This document shows positions 44,010-53,132 of a DNA stretch of 64,000 bases, piece after piece. The position numbers and the translations under genes are program-made. How positions within the stretch are numbered: the first letter of the stretch is position 1; every line of letters starts with the position of its first letter. The notes below the pieces were generated by a model that had not been told where the DNA came from, did not search any database, and worked only from the letters and a program-made list of their open reading frames with translations. This stretch comes from Nocardioides panzhihuensis (lineage in GTDB: Bacteria; Actinomycetota; Actinomycetes; Propionibacteriales; Nocardioidaceae): the NCBI RefSeq assembly GCF_013408335.1, contig NZ_JACBZR010000001.1:868001-932000 (forward strand). The letters run 5' to 3'.

Positions 44010-44810
44010 CTACACGTCGGTGAGGCGCCGCCAGGCGTGCACGACGGCGACCACCGCGATCGGGCCGACGGCAGCGGCCAGCGCCAGCTGTGGCAGGCCG
44101 ACGGCTGCGGCCGCTTCTGCGCCGCCCATCCCGGTCCACAGCGACGATGCGGCGTAGGGGAACCAGGAGCCGGCGCCGAGGAGGACGATCACCTGGGTGG
44201 CGGCGATGACGGCGATCAGTACGCCGACGGTGCCGAACGCGCTCCGGGTGACCGTCGCGACCCAGGCGAACGGAAGGGCCAGCCCGATTCCGAGCATCCC
44301 GGCGGTGAGGGCTGTGACGGTCGCCTGTCCGAGTCCCGGCGGAGTGCTCGGTGGCGCCGTCGCGAGGGCCGCGCCGGCCAGCGCGGCGAGAGCGAGACCG
44401 ACGAGCGTCGCGGCGAGCACGACGGCGGCGAGGCTCGCGAGGATCACCAGGCAGCGAGCCAGCGCGATCGTGGTGCGCGGCACCGTCAGCCCGAAGGACG
44501 CACCTGCGGTGCCGTCGGTGAAAGGCTGCCCGAACGCCCATGCCGTCGCGAACCCACCGGCCGTGAGCACCGCGACGCTGAGGATCTGGGCGAGCGCCAC
44601 CATGACGGTGGTTCCCGGGTCGCCGGTGGCGTACGGCGCCAGCTTCACCGCGGCGGCACCGACTCCGTAGCCGGAGCGCGCCAGAGCCACGGCGCCGAAG
44701 CTGCCGCACGGGACGAGTACGACCAGCGCCGGAACGGCGATCCGGAGGACCGTCGAGCGGTGCAGCAGCAGTGCTTCGACCTGGAGGGCCGCTCGCAGGC
44801 CGGGGATCAT
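44010..44810 (-). CDS. ABC transporter permease (ABC-2 type)
   Basis: A 266-aa membrane protein with six hydrophobic segments, of the ABC-2/CcmB-like sort that pairs with a separate ATPase in drug, lipid or peptide exporters. It starts MIPGLRAALQVEALLLHRSTVLRI (an amphipathic coupling helix) and ends HAWRRLTDV. No conserved substrate motif. Its ATG overlaps the ATPase stop by 4 nt. Last gene of the tetR-ATPase-permease operon. Confidence 0.85.
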   Translation of the reverse strand: MIPGLRAALQVEALLLHRSTVLRIAVPALVVLVPCGSFGAVALARSGYGVGAAAVKLAPYATGDPGTTVMVALAQILSVAVLTAGGFATAWAFGQPFTDGTAGASFGLTVPRTTIALARCLVILASLAAVVLAATLVGLALAALAGAALATAPPSTPPGLGQATVTALTAGMLGIGLALPFAWVATVTRSAFGTVGVLIAVIAATQVIVLLGAGSWFPYAASSLWTGMGGAEAAAAVGLPQLALAAAVGPIAVVAVVHAWRRLTDV

Positions 44811-45589
44811 GCTTCTCTCCTCATGGCGGCTCGGGGCTCCTCGCGCTCGGCCGCGAGCACGCTCGCGAAGAAGCGCGACTCGAGATCCGGGCCTTCGGGG
44901 GCGAAGGTGTCGACGACGTGGCCGGCGTGGACGGCGACGATGCGGTCGGCTATCCGGGACACCTCGTCGAGATGGTGGCTGCTGACCAAGACGGCCGCGC
45001 CTTGTGCCGCCAGGTCCCGCACGAGCTCCCGCACGATCACGACACCGCGCGGGTCCAGGGCGCTGGTGGGCTCGTCGAGCACCAGCGCGCGCGGTGAGTG
45101 GATCGTGGCGCCCCCGATGCCGAGCCGCTGCCGGTTGCCCTGGGAGAGCGCGCGTGCGCGGACGTCGGCCCAGGCATCCAGGCCGAGCCGGCTCCTCGCG
45201 GCGGTGGCCAGCTCCTCCGTTTGACCGCTGGAGCAGCCGTGCAGTCGCGCGGCGGCCCGAAGGTTCTCCGTCACGGTGAGATCCGCGAAGACGAGGGGCG
45301 CATCGACCACATGCCCGAACTGCGCCGCAACGTCGCGGGGCAGCTCTGCCGCGTCATGGCCGAGGATCTTCACGGTGCCGGAATCGGGGCTCAGCCTGCC
45401 TGCGAGCGCGCGCAGTGCGGTCGTCTTGCCCGCGCCGTTGAGGCCGATCATCGCCACCACCTCGCCGTGGTCGACGTGCAGAGTGAGCCCGTCCAGCGCC
45501 GGGCGGGCCAGGCCCACGCGACGCCTGCTCCACGGCGTCCGGGAGGCCGGGAAGGTGTGGCTGATCGAGTCGAGACTCAACGCGGTCAT
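44807..45589 (-). CDS. ABC transporter ATP-binding protein
   Basis: 260 aa. Walker A GLNGAGKTTALRALAG, Q-loop at VAAQFGHVVDAPLV, signature LSQGNRQRLGIG (Q replaces the second G), Walker B ALVLDEPTSALD, His-switch in VLVSSHHLDEV. The wording resembles Ccm/Nat-type exporters (ABC-2). It pairs with the downstream permease. Its start overlaps the tetR stop by 4 nt. Confidence 0.92.
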   Translation of the reverse strand: MTALSLDSISHTFPASRTPWSRRRVGLARPALDGLTLHVDHGEVVAMIGLNGAGKTTALRALAGRLSPDSGTVKILGHDAAELPRDVAAQFGHVVDAPLVFADLTVTENLRAAARLHGCSSGQTEELATAARSRLGLDAWADVRARALSQGNRQRLGIGGATIHSPRALVLDEPTSALDPRGVVIVRELVRDLAAQGAAVLVSSHHLDEVSRIADRIVAVHAGHVVDTFAPEGPDLESRFFASVLAAEREEPRAAMRREA

Positions 45590-46170
45590 GGCCGTTCTCC
45601 GGTCGCCGGCGTGAGCTGGTCGAGGGCGTGGCGTACGAGATCCTCGAGCGACGTGCTGTCGTCGAGGGCGACGCTGTCAGGATCCGCCCACGACAGCAGC
45701 GCCGCAGTCACCGCGGCGAGGACGGCCGCCGTCGCGATGACGGCGTCGAGGCGCGGAGTGCCATCGGCGGCCAATCGCTCGACGATCGCGTCCTGAGTGT
45801 CCTGGGTGGACGTGGCGACGGCGGCGCGCAGACTCGGGTGGCGGGCGACGATCGCGACGCGTCGACGGGCGGTGGCGTCCTCGACCGCGGCGATCCCGGC
45901 GAGGGCGCTGAGGAAGCCGCCTCGGACCCGCTGGAGCGGTGGCAGCCCGAGCGGCTGCGTCCCCACGGCCTCGGCGATGAGCGGGTCGTACGGATCGGTG
46001 ACCAGCACTGCGTCCTTGGTGGGGAAGTGCCGGAAGAAGGTCATCTGCGTGATGCCCGCGGCCTCGGCGATCTGGCTCACGGTGGTCGCGTCGTACCCCT
46101 GGCGCTCGAACAGGTCCAGGGCTACGTCGAGGATGCGTGCCCTGGTGCGGAGCGTCTTGGGGGTGGCCAC
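45586..46170 (-). CDS. TetR family repressor of the ABC exporter operon
   Basis: 194 aa. The HTH near the N-terminus reads ATTVSQIAEAAGITQMTFFRHFPTK; the C-terminal ligand domain (about 70-190) is helical and poorly conserved. First gene of a three-gene operon with ATPase and permease, so it most likely represses its own exporter until a ligand binds. GTG at 46170 is preferred, since TAACAT lies exactly seven bases upstream and is covered by a perfect palindromic operator. An in-frame ATG inside the operator is thus rejected. Confidence 0.9.
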   Translation of the reverse strand: MATPKTLRTRARILDVALDLFERQGYDATTVSQIAEAAGITQMTFFRHFPTKDAVLVTDPYDPLIAEAVGTQPLGLPPLQRVRGGFLSALAGIAAVEDATARRRVAIVARHPSLRAAVATSTQDTQDAIVERLAADGTPRLDAVIATAAVLAAVTAALLSWADPDSVALDDSTSLEDLVRHALDQLTPATGERP

Positions 46171-46175
46171 TCGGA

Positions 46176-46196
46176 TAATGTTAGTCACTAACATTA
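46176..46196. promoter_or_regulatory. TetR operator overlapping the -10 box
   Basis: TAATGTTAG-TCA-CTAACATTA: perfect 9-bp arms with a 3-bp spacer, carrying the TTAGT-N-ACTAA-like core common in TetR sites. The minus-strand -10 hexamer TAACAT (46178-46183) lies within it. It also lies 53-85 bp upstream of gatC and its promoter. Confidence 0.8.
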
Positions 46197-46248
46197 GCGC
46201 TTGGCAACACCGGCGGCTGCCGAGGTGAGAGTTGCGCCCGAGGACACC

Positions 46249-46254
46249 TAGGAT
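46249..46254 (+). promoter_or_regulatory. Leaderless -10 element of gatC
   Basis: TAGGAT followed by six bases and the ATG at 46261. Confidence 0.55.
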
Positions 46255-46260
46255 GTGCGC

Positions 46261-46560
46261 ATGCCAGAAATCACCCGCGACGAGGTCGCGCACCTGGCCG
46301 ACCTCGCCCGCATCGACCTGAGCGACGCCGAGCTCGATCACCTTGCCCCGCAGCTTCAGGTGATCCTCGAGTCCGTCGCCTCGATCCAGGGGCTTGCCGG
46401 CGATGACGTGCCTGCCACCTCCCACCCGCTTCCGATGACCAACGTCTTCCGTGAGGACGTCGTGACCCCGAGTCTGACGCCGGAGCAGGCGCTCTCCGGC
46501 GCGCCGAGCGTCGAGGAGCAGCGCTTCGCGGTGCCGCGGATCCTGGGGGACGAGCAGTGA
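46261..46560 (+). CDS. gatC: Asp/Glu-tRNA amidotransferase subunit C
   Basis: 99 aa. The small subunit that wraps around GatA and GatB and stabilises the complex. It starts [20 protein letters not shown] and ends VPRILGDEQ; the motif [19 protein letters not shown] is the conserved extended part. ATG at 46261 fits the leaderless promoter; an in-frame GTG two codons earlier is less likely. Overlaps gatA by 4 nt (GTGA). Confidence 0.96.
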   Translation: MPEITRDEVAHLADLARIDLSDAELDHLAPQLQVILESVASIQGLAGDDVPATSHPLPMTNVFREDVVTPSLTPEQALSGAPSVEEQRFAVPRILGDEQ

Positions 46561-48068
46561 GCGACCTCATTCTGAAGACGGCTGCGGAGCTCGCCGACGC
46601 CCTCGCCGCCGGTGAGACCACCTCGGTCGAGCTGACCCAGGTCCACCTCGACCGGATCGCCGCGGTCGACGGCGACGTCCACGCCTTCCTCCACATCGAC
46701 GCCGAGGGCGCACTGTCGCAGGCCGCCGCCTCCGACGCGCGCCGGGCCAACGGTGACGCGCTGCATGCTCTCGACGGCGTGCCGATCGCGGTCAAGGACG
46801 TGCTGACCACCATCGGCCTGCCGACGACCTGCGGCTCCAAGATGCTCGAAGGCTGGGTCCCGCCCTACGACGCGACCGTGGTCAAGAAGATCAAGGACGC
46901 CGGCCTGCCGATCCTCGGCAAGACCAACATGGACGAGTTCGCGATGGGCTCCTCCACGGAGCACTCCGCCTACGGCCCGACCAGGAACCCGTGGAAGCTC
47001 GACCGGATCCCCGGCGGCTCGGGTGGTGGCTCGGCGGCCGCCGTCGCGGCGTACGAGGCGCCGCTGGCGCTCGGCACCGACACCGGTGGCTCGATCCGTC
47101 AGCCGGGTGCGGTCACCGGCACCGTCGGGGTGAAGCCGACCTACGGCTCCGTCTCCCGCTACGGCCTCGTTGCGCTGGCCAACTCGCTGGACCAGGTCGG
47201 CCCGGTGACCCGCACCGTCCTCGACAGCGCCCTGCTGCACGAGCTGATCGGCGGGCACGACCCGCTCGACTCGACCTCGACGACCACCCCGGTGACCGGG
47301 CTCGTCGACGCCGCTCGCGCCGGTGCGACCGGCGACCTCAAGGGCGTCAAGGTCGGCGTCATCAAGGAGCTGGGCGGCCAAGAAAATGGGCAGAGCGGCT
47401 GGGCGCCGGACGTGATGCGCAAGTTCGCAGAGTCGGTCGACCTGCTCACCAAGCTGGGCGCCGACGTCGTGGAGGTCTCCACGCCGAGCTTCGAGCACGC
47501 GATGGCCGCCTACTACCTGATCCTGCCGGCGGAGTGCTCCTCCAACCTGGCCAAGTTCGACGCGATGCGCTACGGCCTGCGGGTCACCCCCGACGGGTCG
47601 CCGTCCGCCGAGGACGTGATGAAGGCGTCGCGCGACGCCGGCTTCGGCGACGAGGTCAAGCGCCGGATCATCCTCGGCACCTATGCGCTCTCGAGCGGCT
47701 ACTACGACGCCTACTACGGCCAGGCGCAGAAGATCCGCACCCTGATCATCGAGGACTTCAAGAAGGCCTTCGAGCAGGTCGACGTGCTGGTCTCGCCGAC
47801 GTCCCCGTCGACCGCGTTCCCGCTGGGCGCGAAGCTCGATGACCCGCTCGCGATGTACATGCAGGACCTGGCCACCATCCCGGCCAACCTGGCCGGCACT
47901 CCCGGCATCTCCATCCCGGCCGGGGTTTCCGACGTGGACGGGCTGCCTGTCGGCGTACAGCTCCTCGCGCCGGTCCTGGAGGACGCCCGTCTCTACCGCG
48001 TCGGTGCTGCCCTCGAGGGCGCCGTCGGCCCGGTGCTCTCGATCGACAAGCTGGAGGTGGCCCGATGA
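46557..48068 (+). CDS. gatA: Asp/Glu-tRNA amidotransferase subunit A
   Basis: The glutaminase of the GatCAB complex, 503 aa, amidase-signature family. It releases ammonia that GatB uses to convert Glu-tRNA(Gln) to Gln-tRNA(Gln) (and Asp-tRNA(Asn) where needed). The catalytic triad is Lys80 (IAVKDVL), the cis-Ser in [13 protein letters not shown] and the nucleophilic Ser in [14 protein letters not shown] start. The presence of gatCAB suggests the organism lacks a glutaminyl-tRNA synthetase, as usual in actinobacteria. Confidence 0.97.
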   Translation: MSDLILKTAAELADALAAGETTSVELTQVHLDRIAAVDGDVHAFLHIDAEGALSQAAASDARRANGDALHALDGVPIAVKDVLTTIGLPTTCGSKMLEGWVPPYDATVVKKIKDAGLPILGKTNMDEFAMGSSTEHSAYGPTRNPWKLDRIPGGSGGGSAAAVAAYEAPLALGTDTGGSIRQPGAVTGTVGVKPTYGSVSRYGLVALANSLDQVGPVTRTVLDSALLHELIGGHDPLDSTSTTTPVTGLVDAARAGATGDLKGVKVGVIKELGGQENGQSGWAPDVMRKFAESVDLLTKLGADVVEVSTPSFEHAMAAYYLILPAECSSNLAKFDAMRYGLRVTPDGSPSAEDVMKASRDAGFGDEVKRRIILGTYALSSGYYDAYYGQAQKIRTLIIEDFKKAFEQVDVLVSPTSPSTAFPLGAKLDDPLAMYMQDLATIPANLAGTPGISIPAGVSDVDGLPVGVQLLAPVLEDARLYRVGAALEGAVGPVLSIDKLEVAR

Positions 48069-49573
48069 CGGCTGTATCCGATTCTTTGGGTCTCGTCCCG
48101 TTCGACGAGGTGCTGGAGAAGTACGACCCGGCGATGGGCCTGGAGGTCCACGTCGAGCTGAACACCAACACCAAGATGTTCTGCGGCTGCCCGGCGACGT
48201 TCGGCGGCGAGCCCAACTCCCAGGTCTGCCCGACCTGCCTCGGCCTGCCCGGCTCGATGCCGGTCGTGAACGCCAAGGCGGTGGAGAGCGCGATCCGGAT
48301 CGGGCTCGCGCTCAACGGCAGGATCGCGGAGTGGTGCCGGTTCGCCCGGAAGAACTACTTCTACCCGGACATGCCGAAGAACTTCCAGACCTCTCAGTAC
48401 GACGAGCCGATCGTCTACGACGGCTACCTCGACGTCGAGGTGGAGGGGGAGACCTACCGGGTCGAGATCGAGCGCGCCCACATGGAGGAGGACACCGGCA
48501 AGACCACCCACATCGGTGGTGCGACCGGCCGAATCCACGGTGCCGACTACTCGCTGGTCGACTACAACCGCGCGGGCATCCCCCTGATCGAGATCGTCAC
48601 GCGTCCGATCCTCGGCGCCGGCGCCAAGGCGCCGCAGGTGGCGAAGGCCTACGTCGCCGCGCTGCGCGAGATCCTGCTGGGCCTGGGCGTCTCCGACGTA
48701 CGCATGGACCAGGGCTCGATGCGCTGCGACGTGAACCTGTCGCTGTCCCCGAAGGGCTCCGGGACTCTCGGGACGCGCACCGAGACGAAGAACGTCAACT
48801 CGCTGCGCTCGGTCGAGCGGGCCGTACGTTTCGAGATGTCGCGTCACGCCGGGATCCTCGACGCGGGGGAGGCGATCTTCCAGGAGACCCGCCACTTCCA
48901 CGAGGACACCGGCACCACCTCGGCCGGCCGGGCGAAGTCGGACGCCGACGACTACCGCTACTTCCCAGAGCCGGACCTGGTTCCCGTCGCGCCGTCGCGT
49001 GAGTGGGTCGAGGAGTTGCGCGCGAGCCTGCCGGAGCGCACCGCCGACAAGCGGGCGCGCCTGCAGGTCGAGTGGGGCTACTCCGACCTGGAGATGCGCG
49101 ACGTCTGGGCCGCCGGCGCTCTGTCGCTGATCGAGGCGACGGTCGCCGAAGGAGCCTCCGCACAGGCCGCCCGTAAGTGGTGGATGGCCGAGCTCTCCCG
49201 CAGTGCCAACGACCGTGGCGTCGAGCTCGCCGAGCTCGGGGTCACCCCGGTGCAGGTCGCCGAGGTGCAGAAGCTGGTCGACGCCAAGACGCTGACCGAC
49301 AAGCTGGCCCGCCAGGCCTTCGAGGGTCTTCTCGCAGGTGAGGGCACCGTCTCCGAGATCATCGACGCCCGCGGCCTCGCCGTGGTCTCCGACGACGGCG
49401 CGCTCGGTGCCGCTGTCGACGAGGCCATCGACGCCCAGCCCGCGGTCGCCGAGAAGATCCGCGGCGGCAACCAGGCCGCGGTCGGCGCGCTCATCGGCGC
49501 GGTCATGAAGGCGACCGGTGGCAAGGCCGACGCCAAGCGGGTCCGCGAGCTGATCCTGGAGAAGCTCGCCTGA
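48065..49573 (+). CDS. gatB: Asp/Glu-tRNA amidotransferase subunit B
   Basis: 502 aa. The kinase/amidotransferase subunit that activates the misacylated t[26 protein letters not shown] starts the cradle domain; zinc-type cysteines CGC and CPTC follow, then the [21 protein letters not shown] signature. A helical domain and the YqeY-like tail (about 430-500, ending [12 protein letters not shown]) bind the tRNA. ATGA overlap with gatA. A strong terminator follows. Confidence 0.97.
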   Translation: MTAVSDSLGLVPFDEVLEKYDPAMGLEVHVELNTNTKMFCGCPATFGGEPNSQVCPTCLGLPGSMPVVNAKAVESAIRIGLALNGRIAEWCRFARKNYFYPDMPKNFQTSQYDEPIVYDGYLDVEVEGETYRVEIERAHMEEDTGKTTHIGGATGRIHGADYSLVDYNRAGIPLIEIVTRPILGAGAKAPQVAKAYVAALREILLGLGVSDVRMDQGSMRCDVNLSLSPKGSGTLGTRTETKNVNSLRSVERAVRFEMSRHAGILDAGEAIFQETRHFHEDTGTTSAGRAKSDADDYRYFPEPDLVPVAPSREWVEELRASLPERTADKRARLQVEWGYSDLEMRDVWAAGALSLIEATVAEGASAQAARKWWMAELSRSANDRGVELAELGVTPVQVAEVQKLVDAKTLTDKLARQAFEGLLAGEGTVSEIIDARGLAVVSDDGALGAAVDEAIDAQPAVAEKIRGGNQAAVGALIGAVMKATGGKADAKRVRELILEKLA

Positions 49574-49600
49574 CGTACGCGCTGGCCTGACGTACGACAT

Positions 49601-49638
49601 CGCCCGCGCTTTCCCGCCATGGTGGGAGAGCGCGGGCG
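49601..49638 (+). terminator. Intrinsic terminator of the gatCAB operon
   Basis: An 18-bp stem with two G-T wobbles (CGCCCGCGCTTTCCCGCC pairs with the sequence beginning at 49621), a very short loop, and TTT behind it. It lies 28 nt after the gatB stop. Confidence 0.88.
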
Positions 49639-49711
49639 TTTCGCGTCCGTGAGCGGTGCACAATCGAGCCGTGGTGGGAAGGTGCAGCCCGCCCTCAGCC
49701 TCAGGGGCTGG

Positions 49712-49717
49712 CAGACT
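49712..49717 (+). promoter_or_regulatory. -10-like element of the NYN-domain gene
   Basis: CAGACT, seven bases, ATG at 49725, with no ribosome binding site. The first base departs from the usual T. Confidence 0.35.
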
Positions 49718-49724
49718 GTCCCGA

Positions 49725-50480
49725 ATGACCGAGCCCTTCCGTATTGCCCTGCTCATCGACGCGGACAATGCTCCCGCGTCCAAGATCGACGCGATCCTCA
49801 ACGACCTGGCCGAGTACGGCGAGGTGACGATCCGCCGGGCCTACGGCAACTGGACCAAGTCCGAGCTCAAGAGCTGGATCGGGGAGCTGCACGACGCCGC
49901 GATCCGGCCGATGCAGCAGTTCGACCTGACCGCGCACAAGAACGCCTCCGACATGGCGCTCGCGATCGACGCGGTCGAGCTGCTCCATGCGGCCATCCCG
50001 GACGCGTTCGCGCTGGTCTCCTCCGACTCCGACTTCACCCCGCTGGTGCACTACCTGCGGGAGAAGGGTCGCGCGGTCTACGGCTACGGCCGGGAGAAGA
50101 CACCGGCGCCGTTCAAGAGCGCCTGCACCCGGTTCACCGTCGTGGAGAAGCTCGGTGACACCGAGGAGGTGACCGAGACCGAGGCCGGCGTAGCGCCCGC
50201 CCGCAAGCAGGCCGCCGCCGCGACCACGGGCCAGGTGCTGAAGCGCAACGCCAGGCTGATCCAGCTGCTGCGCAACTCCATCGCCGCGGCCGCCGACGAC
50301 GACGGCTGGGCCCTGGTCGGCACCGTCGTCTCCCGCATCCGCAACCAGTCCTCCGAGGACCCCCGCAACTACGGCTACGCCACCTGGACCAAGCTGATCA
50401 AGGCGATCGACCTGTTCGAGCTCAAGGACGAGGGCACCTCGGCGATCGCGGTCAGCGACCGGCGCAACGGCAGGAAGTGA
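49725..50480 (+). CDS. NYN-domain protein with OST-HTH/LOTUS-like end
   Basis: 251 aa. The N-terminal NYN (LabA/PIN-like) domain has the acidic metal site: LLIDADNAP (Asp-Asp), SDMALAIDAVELLH and LVSSDSDFTPLVHYLREKG. The C-terminal third, after an Ala/Lys linker (ARKQAAAATTGQ), matches an OST-HTH/LOTUS winged helix (RLIQLLRNSIAAAADDDGWALVGTVVSRIRNQ to YGYATWTKLIKAIDLFEL). This pairing is found in proteins thought to bind or cut structured RNA. Substrate unknown. It stands alone after gatCAB, and its own terminator follows. Confidence 0.88.
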   Translation: MTEPFRIALLIDADNAPASKIDAILNDLAEYGEVTIRRAYGNWTKSELKSWIGELHDAAIRPMQQFDLTAHKNASDMALAIDAVELLHAAIPDAFALVSSDSDFTPLVHYLREKGRAVYGYGREKTPAPFKSACTRFTVVEKLGDTEEVTETEAGVAPARKQAAAATTGQVLKRNARLIQLLRNSIAAAADDDGWALVGTVVSRIRNQSSEDPRNYGYATWTKLIKAIDLFELKDEGTSAIAVSDRRNGRK

Positions 50481-50499
50481 CGTACCCCTCCGGTACGTC
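50479..50499. terminator. Bidirectional terminator hairpin
   Basis: GACGTACC-CCTCC-GGTACGTC, a perfect 8-bp stem that starts inside the NYN stop codon and lies 12 nt from the end of the converging GH19-like gene. Confidence 0.65.
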
Positions 50500-50510
50500 C
50501 TCTGCGGACA

Positions 50511-51152
50511 TCACCGTCCGCGCGTCTCCGCGACGGCCGGACGGGCGCATCTGATCCCCTTGGGCACCGACCCGTTGAGGTGCTTCAGGGCGGCCTTGAA
50601 GTCGCGGCAGCGCTCGGCGTCCTCGGCCTTGTTGCGGGGGTAGCCGATCGCCGCGTTGACCTTGCCCATGTCGAGGGCGTCGGCGAGCGGGTTGATGTCG
50701 CGGGCGACGGTCCAGTACCACCGCGAGATCGGCGCGCTGTGGTCCAGGGACCTGGCCAGCTCGGGGCGGCGGCGCAGGTCGATGTCGAAGTAGGCGCCGG
50801 CGTCGGTGTAGTTGGCCTCGCCGGTCAGCTGGATGTAGCCACGGCCGGTGAACTTCCGCTTGTCGCGGCCCTTGGCGTCGTGGTGGAACGAGCTCTCGTT
50901 GGCGAGCGTGGTCAGGTAGGCCGCCTGTCGGTAGGCGGTGGTGATCCGGGCGTCGGCCATCGCGCGGTTGAGGGTCGGGAGGCCGGTCTCGACGGTCCGC
51001 CGGTCGCCGACCTTCTCGCCGAACATGGCGACGAGATCGGCGTACGTCACCGATGTCCGGGCCGGTTCGGCCCGGGCTGGGATGGTCGGGAGGAGGGCGA
51101 GAAGGGTGGCCGAGATCGATGCTGCGACAAGGCCGAGAATCCTGTGGCGCAT
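50511..51152 (-). CDS. Secreted GH19-like glycan hydrolase (chitinase/endolysin fold)
   Basis: 213 aa. Signal peptide of about 28 residues (MRHRILGLVAASISATLLAL, cut near ARAEPA), then one GH19/lysozyme-like domain: AAYLTTLANESSFHHDAKG with the probable catalytic Glu in NESSFHH, followed by KFTGRGYIQLTGEANY, the hallmark of family-19 chitinases and of phage/actinobacterial endolysins. The short length and lack of a chitin-binding domain favour peptidoglycan over chitin, but this is not certain. The gene diverges from the cobalamin-riboswitch operon. Confidence 0.85.
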   Translation of the reverse strand: MRHRILGLVAASISATLLALLPTIPARAEPARTSVTYADLVAMFGEKVGDRRTVETGLPTLNRAMADARITTAYRQAAYLTTLANESSFHHDAKGRDKRKFTGRGYIQLTGEANYTDAGAYFDIDLRRRPELARSLDHSAPISRWYWTVARDINPLADALDMGKVNAAIGYPRNKAEDAERCRDFKAALKHLNGSVPKGIRCARPAVAETRGR

Positions 51153-51231
51153 GGGGACAGAGTGACTGCTCGAACCGCGATCCCGCAAGCAGAGCCCGCC
51201 CGGCATAGGATTGCCCCGAATTAGCAGAGCC

Positions 51232-51345
51232 TCAATCAACACACGCCGTGGTGGGGGAAGCCGGTCGAACTCCGGCGCTGACCCGCAACCGTAGGCCCAG
51301 GACTCCGAGGTGTCCTGAGCGAGCCGGAGCACCCGTCGACGGACG
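51232..51345 (+). promoter_or_regulatory. Cobalamin riboswitch
   Basis: The conserved core is easy to read: GGGGGAAGCCGGTC-GAA-CTCCGGCGCTGACCCGCAACCGTA at 51252-51293 matches the universal cobalamin riboswitch core (GGGAA-x-x-GGT-x-x-AA-x-TCC, then GC-x-G-x-CCCGC-x-AC-x-GT). GAGCGAGCCGGAGCACCC (51317-51334) is the B12-box end. A downstream hairpin (GACC...GCTG with CAGC...GGTC, about 51352-51383) lies before the ribosome binding site GGAAGGAA and could be part of the expression platform. It should switch off the operon when B12 is plentiful. Confidence 0.93.
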
Positions 51346-51420
51346 CGTACTGACCTGACGCTGTCGTGGAACGCAGCGGGTCGGCCTCGTGCCTTCCCGA
51401 CGAACAGCGCGGAAGGAACC

Positions 51421-52494
51421 ATGAAGAAGACCGTCTTCGGCGGCATCGCCGCCGCCCTCGCCCTCACCTCGCTCGCCGGCTGCGGCGACAAGGCCATCGA
51501 GGAGGGGGAGAAGAGCACCTACGACGCCAAGGTGTCCACCTCGGTGGCCGACTGGCTCGTCGCCCAGGCGCCAAAGGGTGTGGCCCGCAACGCGCAGTAC
51601 GGCACCGACGACTTCGGGCTCAGCGCCGACATCGGGATCGCGCTGGCTGAGATCGGCGGCTACGACGAGGAGCTCGCGACGATCACCGACGCCGTGATGG
51701 AGAACAAGGCCGCCTACACCTCGCCCGGCTTCGGCACCGTCACCTCGGCCGGCGCCACCGCGAAGGCGCTCGTCCTCCAGCAGAACGTCGACGCCTCCGA
51801 CCCCGGCCTGCTCACGCAGCTCGAGGGCACGGTCGCCGAGAACGGCCGGATCGCCGACAAGCTCGACACCAAGAACAAGGAGGCGGCCGACTACTCCAAC
51901 ACCATCGGCCAGTCGTACGCCGTGTGGGCACTGAGCAACGCCGAGAGCAAGAAGGCCGCGGCCGCGGCGGAGTTCCTGGCCGGGCAGCAGTGCGAGGAGG
52001 GCTGGTTCCGGGTCACCTTCACCGCCGACGCCGCTGCCGCCGACCAGACCTGCGACGGTGACCCGAAGGCCGTCCCGGACGCCGACGCGACCGCGTTCGC
52101 GCTGATCGCCCTGTCGTCGGTGGCGAGCCCGGAGGCGGAGAAGGCCGTCAAGTCGGGCGCGGACTGGCTGAAGGAGACCCAGGCCGAGGACGGCTCGCTG
52201 AAGGCAGCCACCGGCAACGTCGCCAACTCCAACACCACCGGCCTGGCCGGATGGGCGTTCGGGCGTGCCGGCGAGACCGCTGCCGCCGAGAAGGCGGCCG
52301 CCTGGGTCGCCGACCACGTCGTGACCTGTGGTGACGACGCCGGGGCGGTGGCCTACGACGACGCCGCGCTGACCGAAGGCAACACCAAGGGGCTGACGAA
52401 GGAGTCCGAGGGGATGTACCGCCTCGCGGCCGCACAGGCGCTGCCGTCGCTGGTCTTCCTGCCCAAGGACGCGACCGCGAAGAGCTCGTGCTGA
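51421..52494 (+). CDS. Alpha/alpha-barrel lipoprotein, intrinsic-factor-like (putative B12 binder)
   Basis: 357 aa. Lipoprotein signal peptide with lipobox SLAGC (Cys21). The mature part is made of prenyltransferase/terpenoid-cyclase-type alpha-hairpin repeats, each with a pattern such as FGLSADIGIALAEIGGY, YSNTIGQSYAVWALSN, DADATAFALIALSS and NSNTTGLAGWAFGRAG. Intrinsic factor and transcobalamin use this alpha6/alpha6 barrel as the first half of their B12 clamp. First gene behind the riboswitch, overlapping the second by 7 nt. It would sit on the outer face of the membrane and hold B12 for the transporter. Direct B12 binding is inferred from context and fold; individual ligand contacts cannot be named. 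Confidence 0.82.
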   Translation: MKKTVFGGIAAALALTSLAGCGDKAIEEGEKSTYDAKVSTSVADWLVAQAPKGVARNAQYGTDDFGLSADIGIALAEIGGYDEELATITDAVMENKAAYTSPGFGTVTSAGATAKALVLQQNVDASDPGLLTQLEGTVAENGRIADKLDTKNKEAADYSNTIGQSYAVWALSNAESKKAAAAAEFLAGQQCEEGWFRVTFTADAAAADQTCDGDPKAVPDADATAFALIALSSVASPEAEKAVKSGADWLKETQAEDGSLKAATGNVANSNTTGLAGWAFGRAGETAAAEKAAAWVADHVVTCGDDAGAVAYDDAALTEGNTKGLTKESEGMYRLAAAQALPSLVFLPKDATAKSSC

Positions 52495-53132
52495 CTCTGC
52501 GGTCCGTAGCGGTGGCCCTGGCGATCCTCGCCGGGGCCACCGCACCCGTCTCATCCGCAGTCTCATCGTCAGCCGCGTCCTCCGCCGTGGAACCGTGCGC
52601 GGGCGTGACCGTCGTGGTCGAGCCGAACGCGTTGGGCGGCGGTCCCAAGGTCGCCTGCGTCCAGCCGGAGGAGGGCGACACCGGCGCCGATCTCTTCGAG
52701 AAGGCGGGACATCCGCTCACCTTCGTGACCTCGATGCCGAGCGTCGTCTGCCGCGTCGCGGGCCGGCCGGAGGAGGCGGGCTGCGCCCAGATGCCGCCCG
52801 CTGACGCCTACTGGTCGCTGTGGATCACCGACGACTCGGGCGCCTGGAGCTACGCCTCCAGAAATGTTACCGAAATAGCCGTGACCTCCGGGCAGGGTGT
52901 TGCGTTCACGTGGATAGACGACAATGTCGTTACCGCTCCGGCGACGGTGCTTGGGGATGCTGTGGGGGCGCCCTCAAGCCCGTCGCCGGAGTCATCTCCG
53001 GAGGACTCGACAGGCTCGAACACCGAGCCGCGGCCGAGCTCCGACCCCGAGCCGCTGCCCGCCTGGGTCGCGCCGGTCGGCATCCTCGGTCTCTTCGCTC
53101 TCGCCGGTGCCGTGTGGTGGCGTCGGCGATGA
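52488..53132 (+). CDS. DUF4430 (transcobalamin-like C-terminal domain) membrane-anchored protein
   Basis: 214 aa. Signal peptide (about 1-24); a beta domain at about 35-140 with FEKAGHPLTFVTS and the aromatic DAYWSLWITDDSGAWSYASRNV, which fit DUF4430, the domain equal to the second half of intrinsic factor/transcobalamin; a Ser/Pro/Glu-rich stalk; one membrane segment (VAPVGILGLFALAGAVWW) and a basic end WRRR. A cysteine pair, CAG...VAC, and another, C-R-V...C, suggest disulfides. With the lipoprotein before it, this gives the two halves of an animal-type B12 carrier as separate surface proteins. GTG start inside the previous gene; the ATG of ecfT overlaps its stop. Confidence 0.82.
   Translation: MLTLRSVAVALAILAGATAPVSSAVSSSAASSAVEPCAGVTVVVEPNALGGGPKVACVQPEEGDTGADLFEKAGHPLTFVTSMPSVVCRVAGRPEEAGCAQMPPADAYWSLWITDDSGAWSYASRNVTEIAVTSGQGVAFTWIDDNVVTAPATVLGDAVGAPSSPSPESSPEDSTGSNTEPRPSSDPEPLPAWVAPVGILGLFALAGAVWWRRR

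Noticed and set aside
50511..51152. The GH19-like gene as a phage endolysin marking a prophage.
   Set aside because: It carries a secretion signal and stands alone; no capsid, tail, integrase or holin gene is near.
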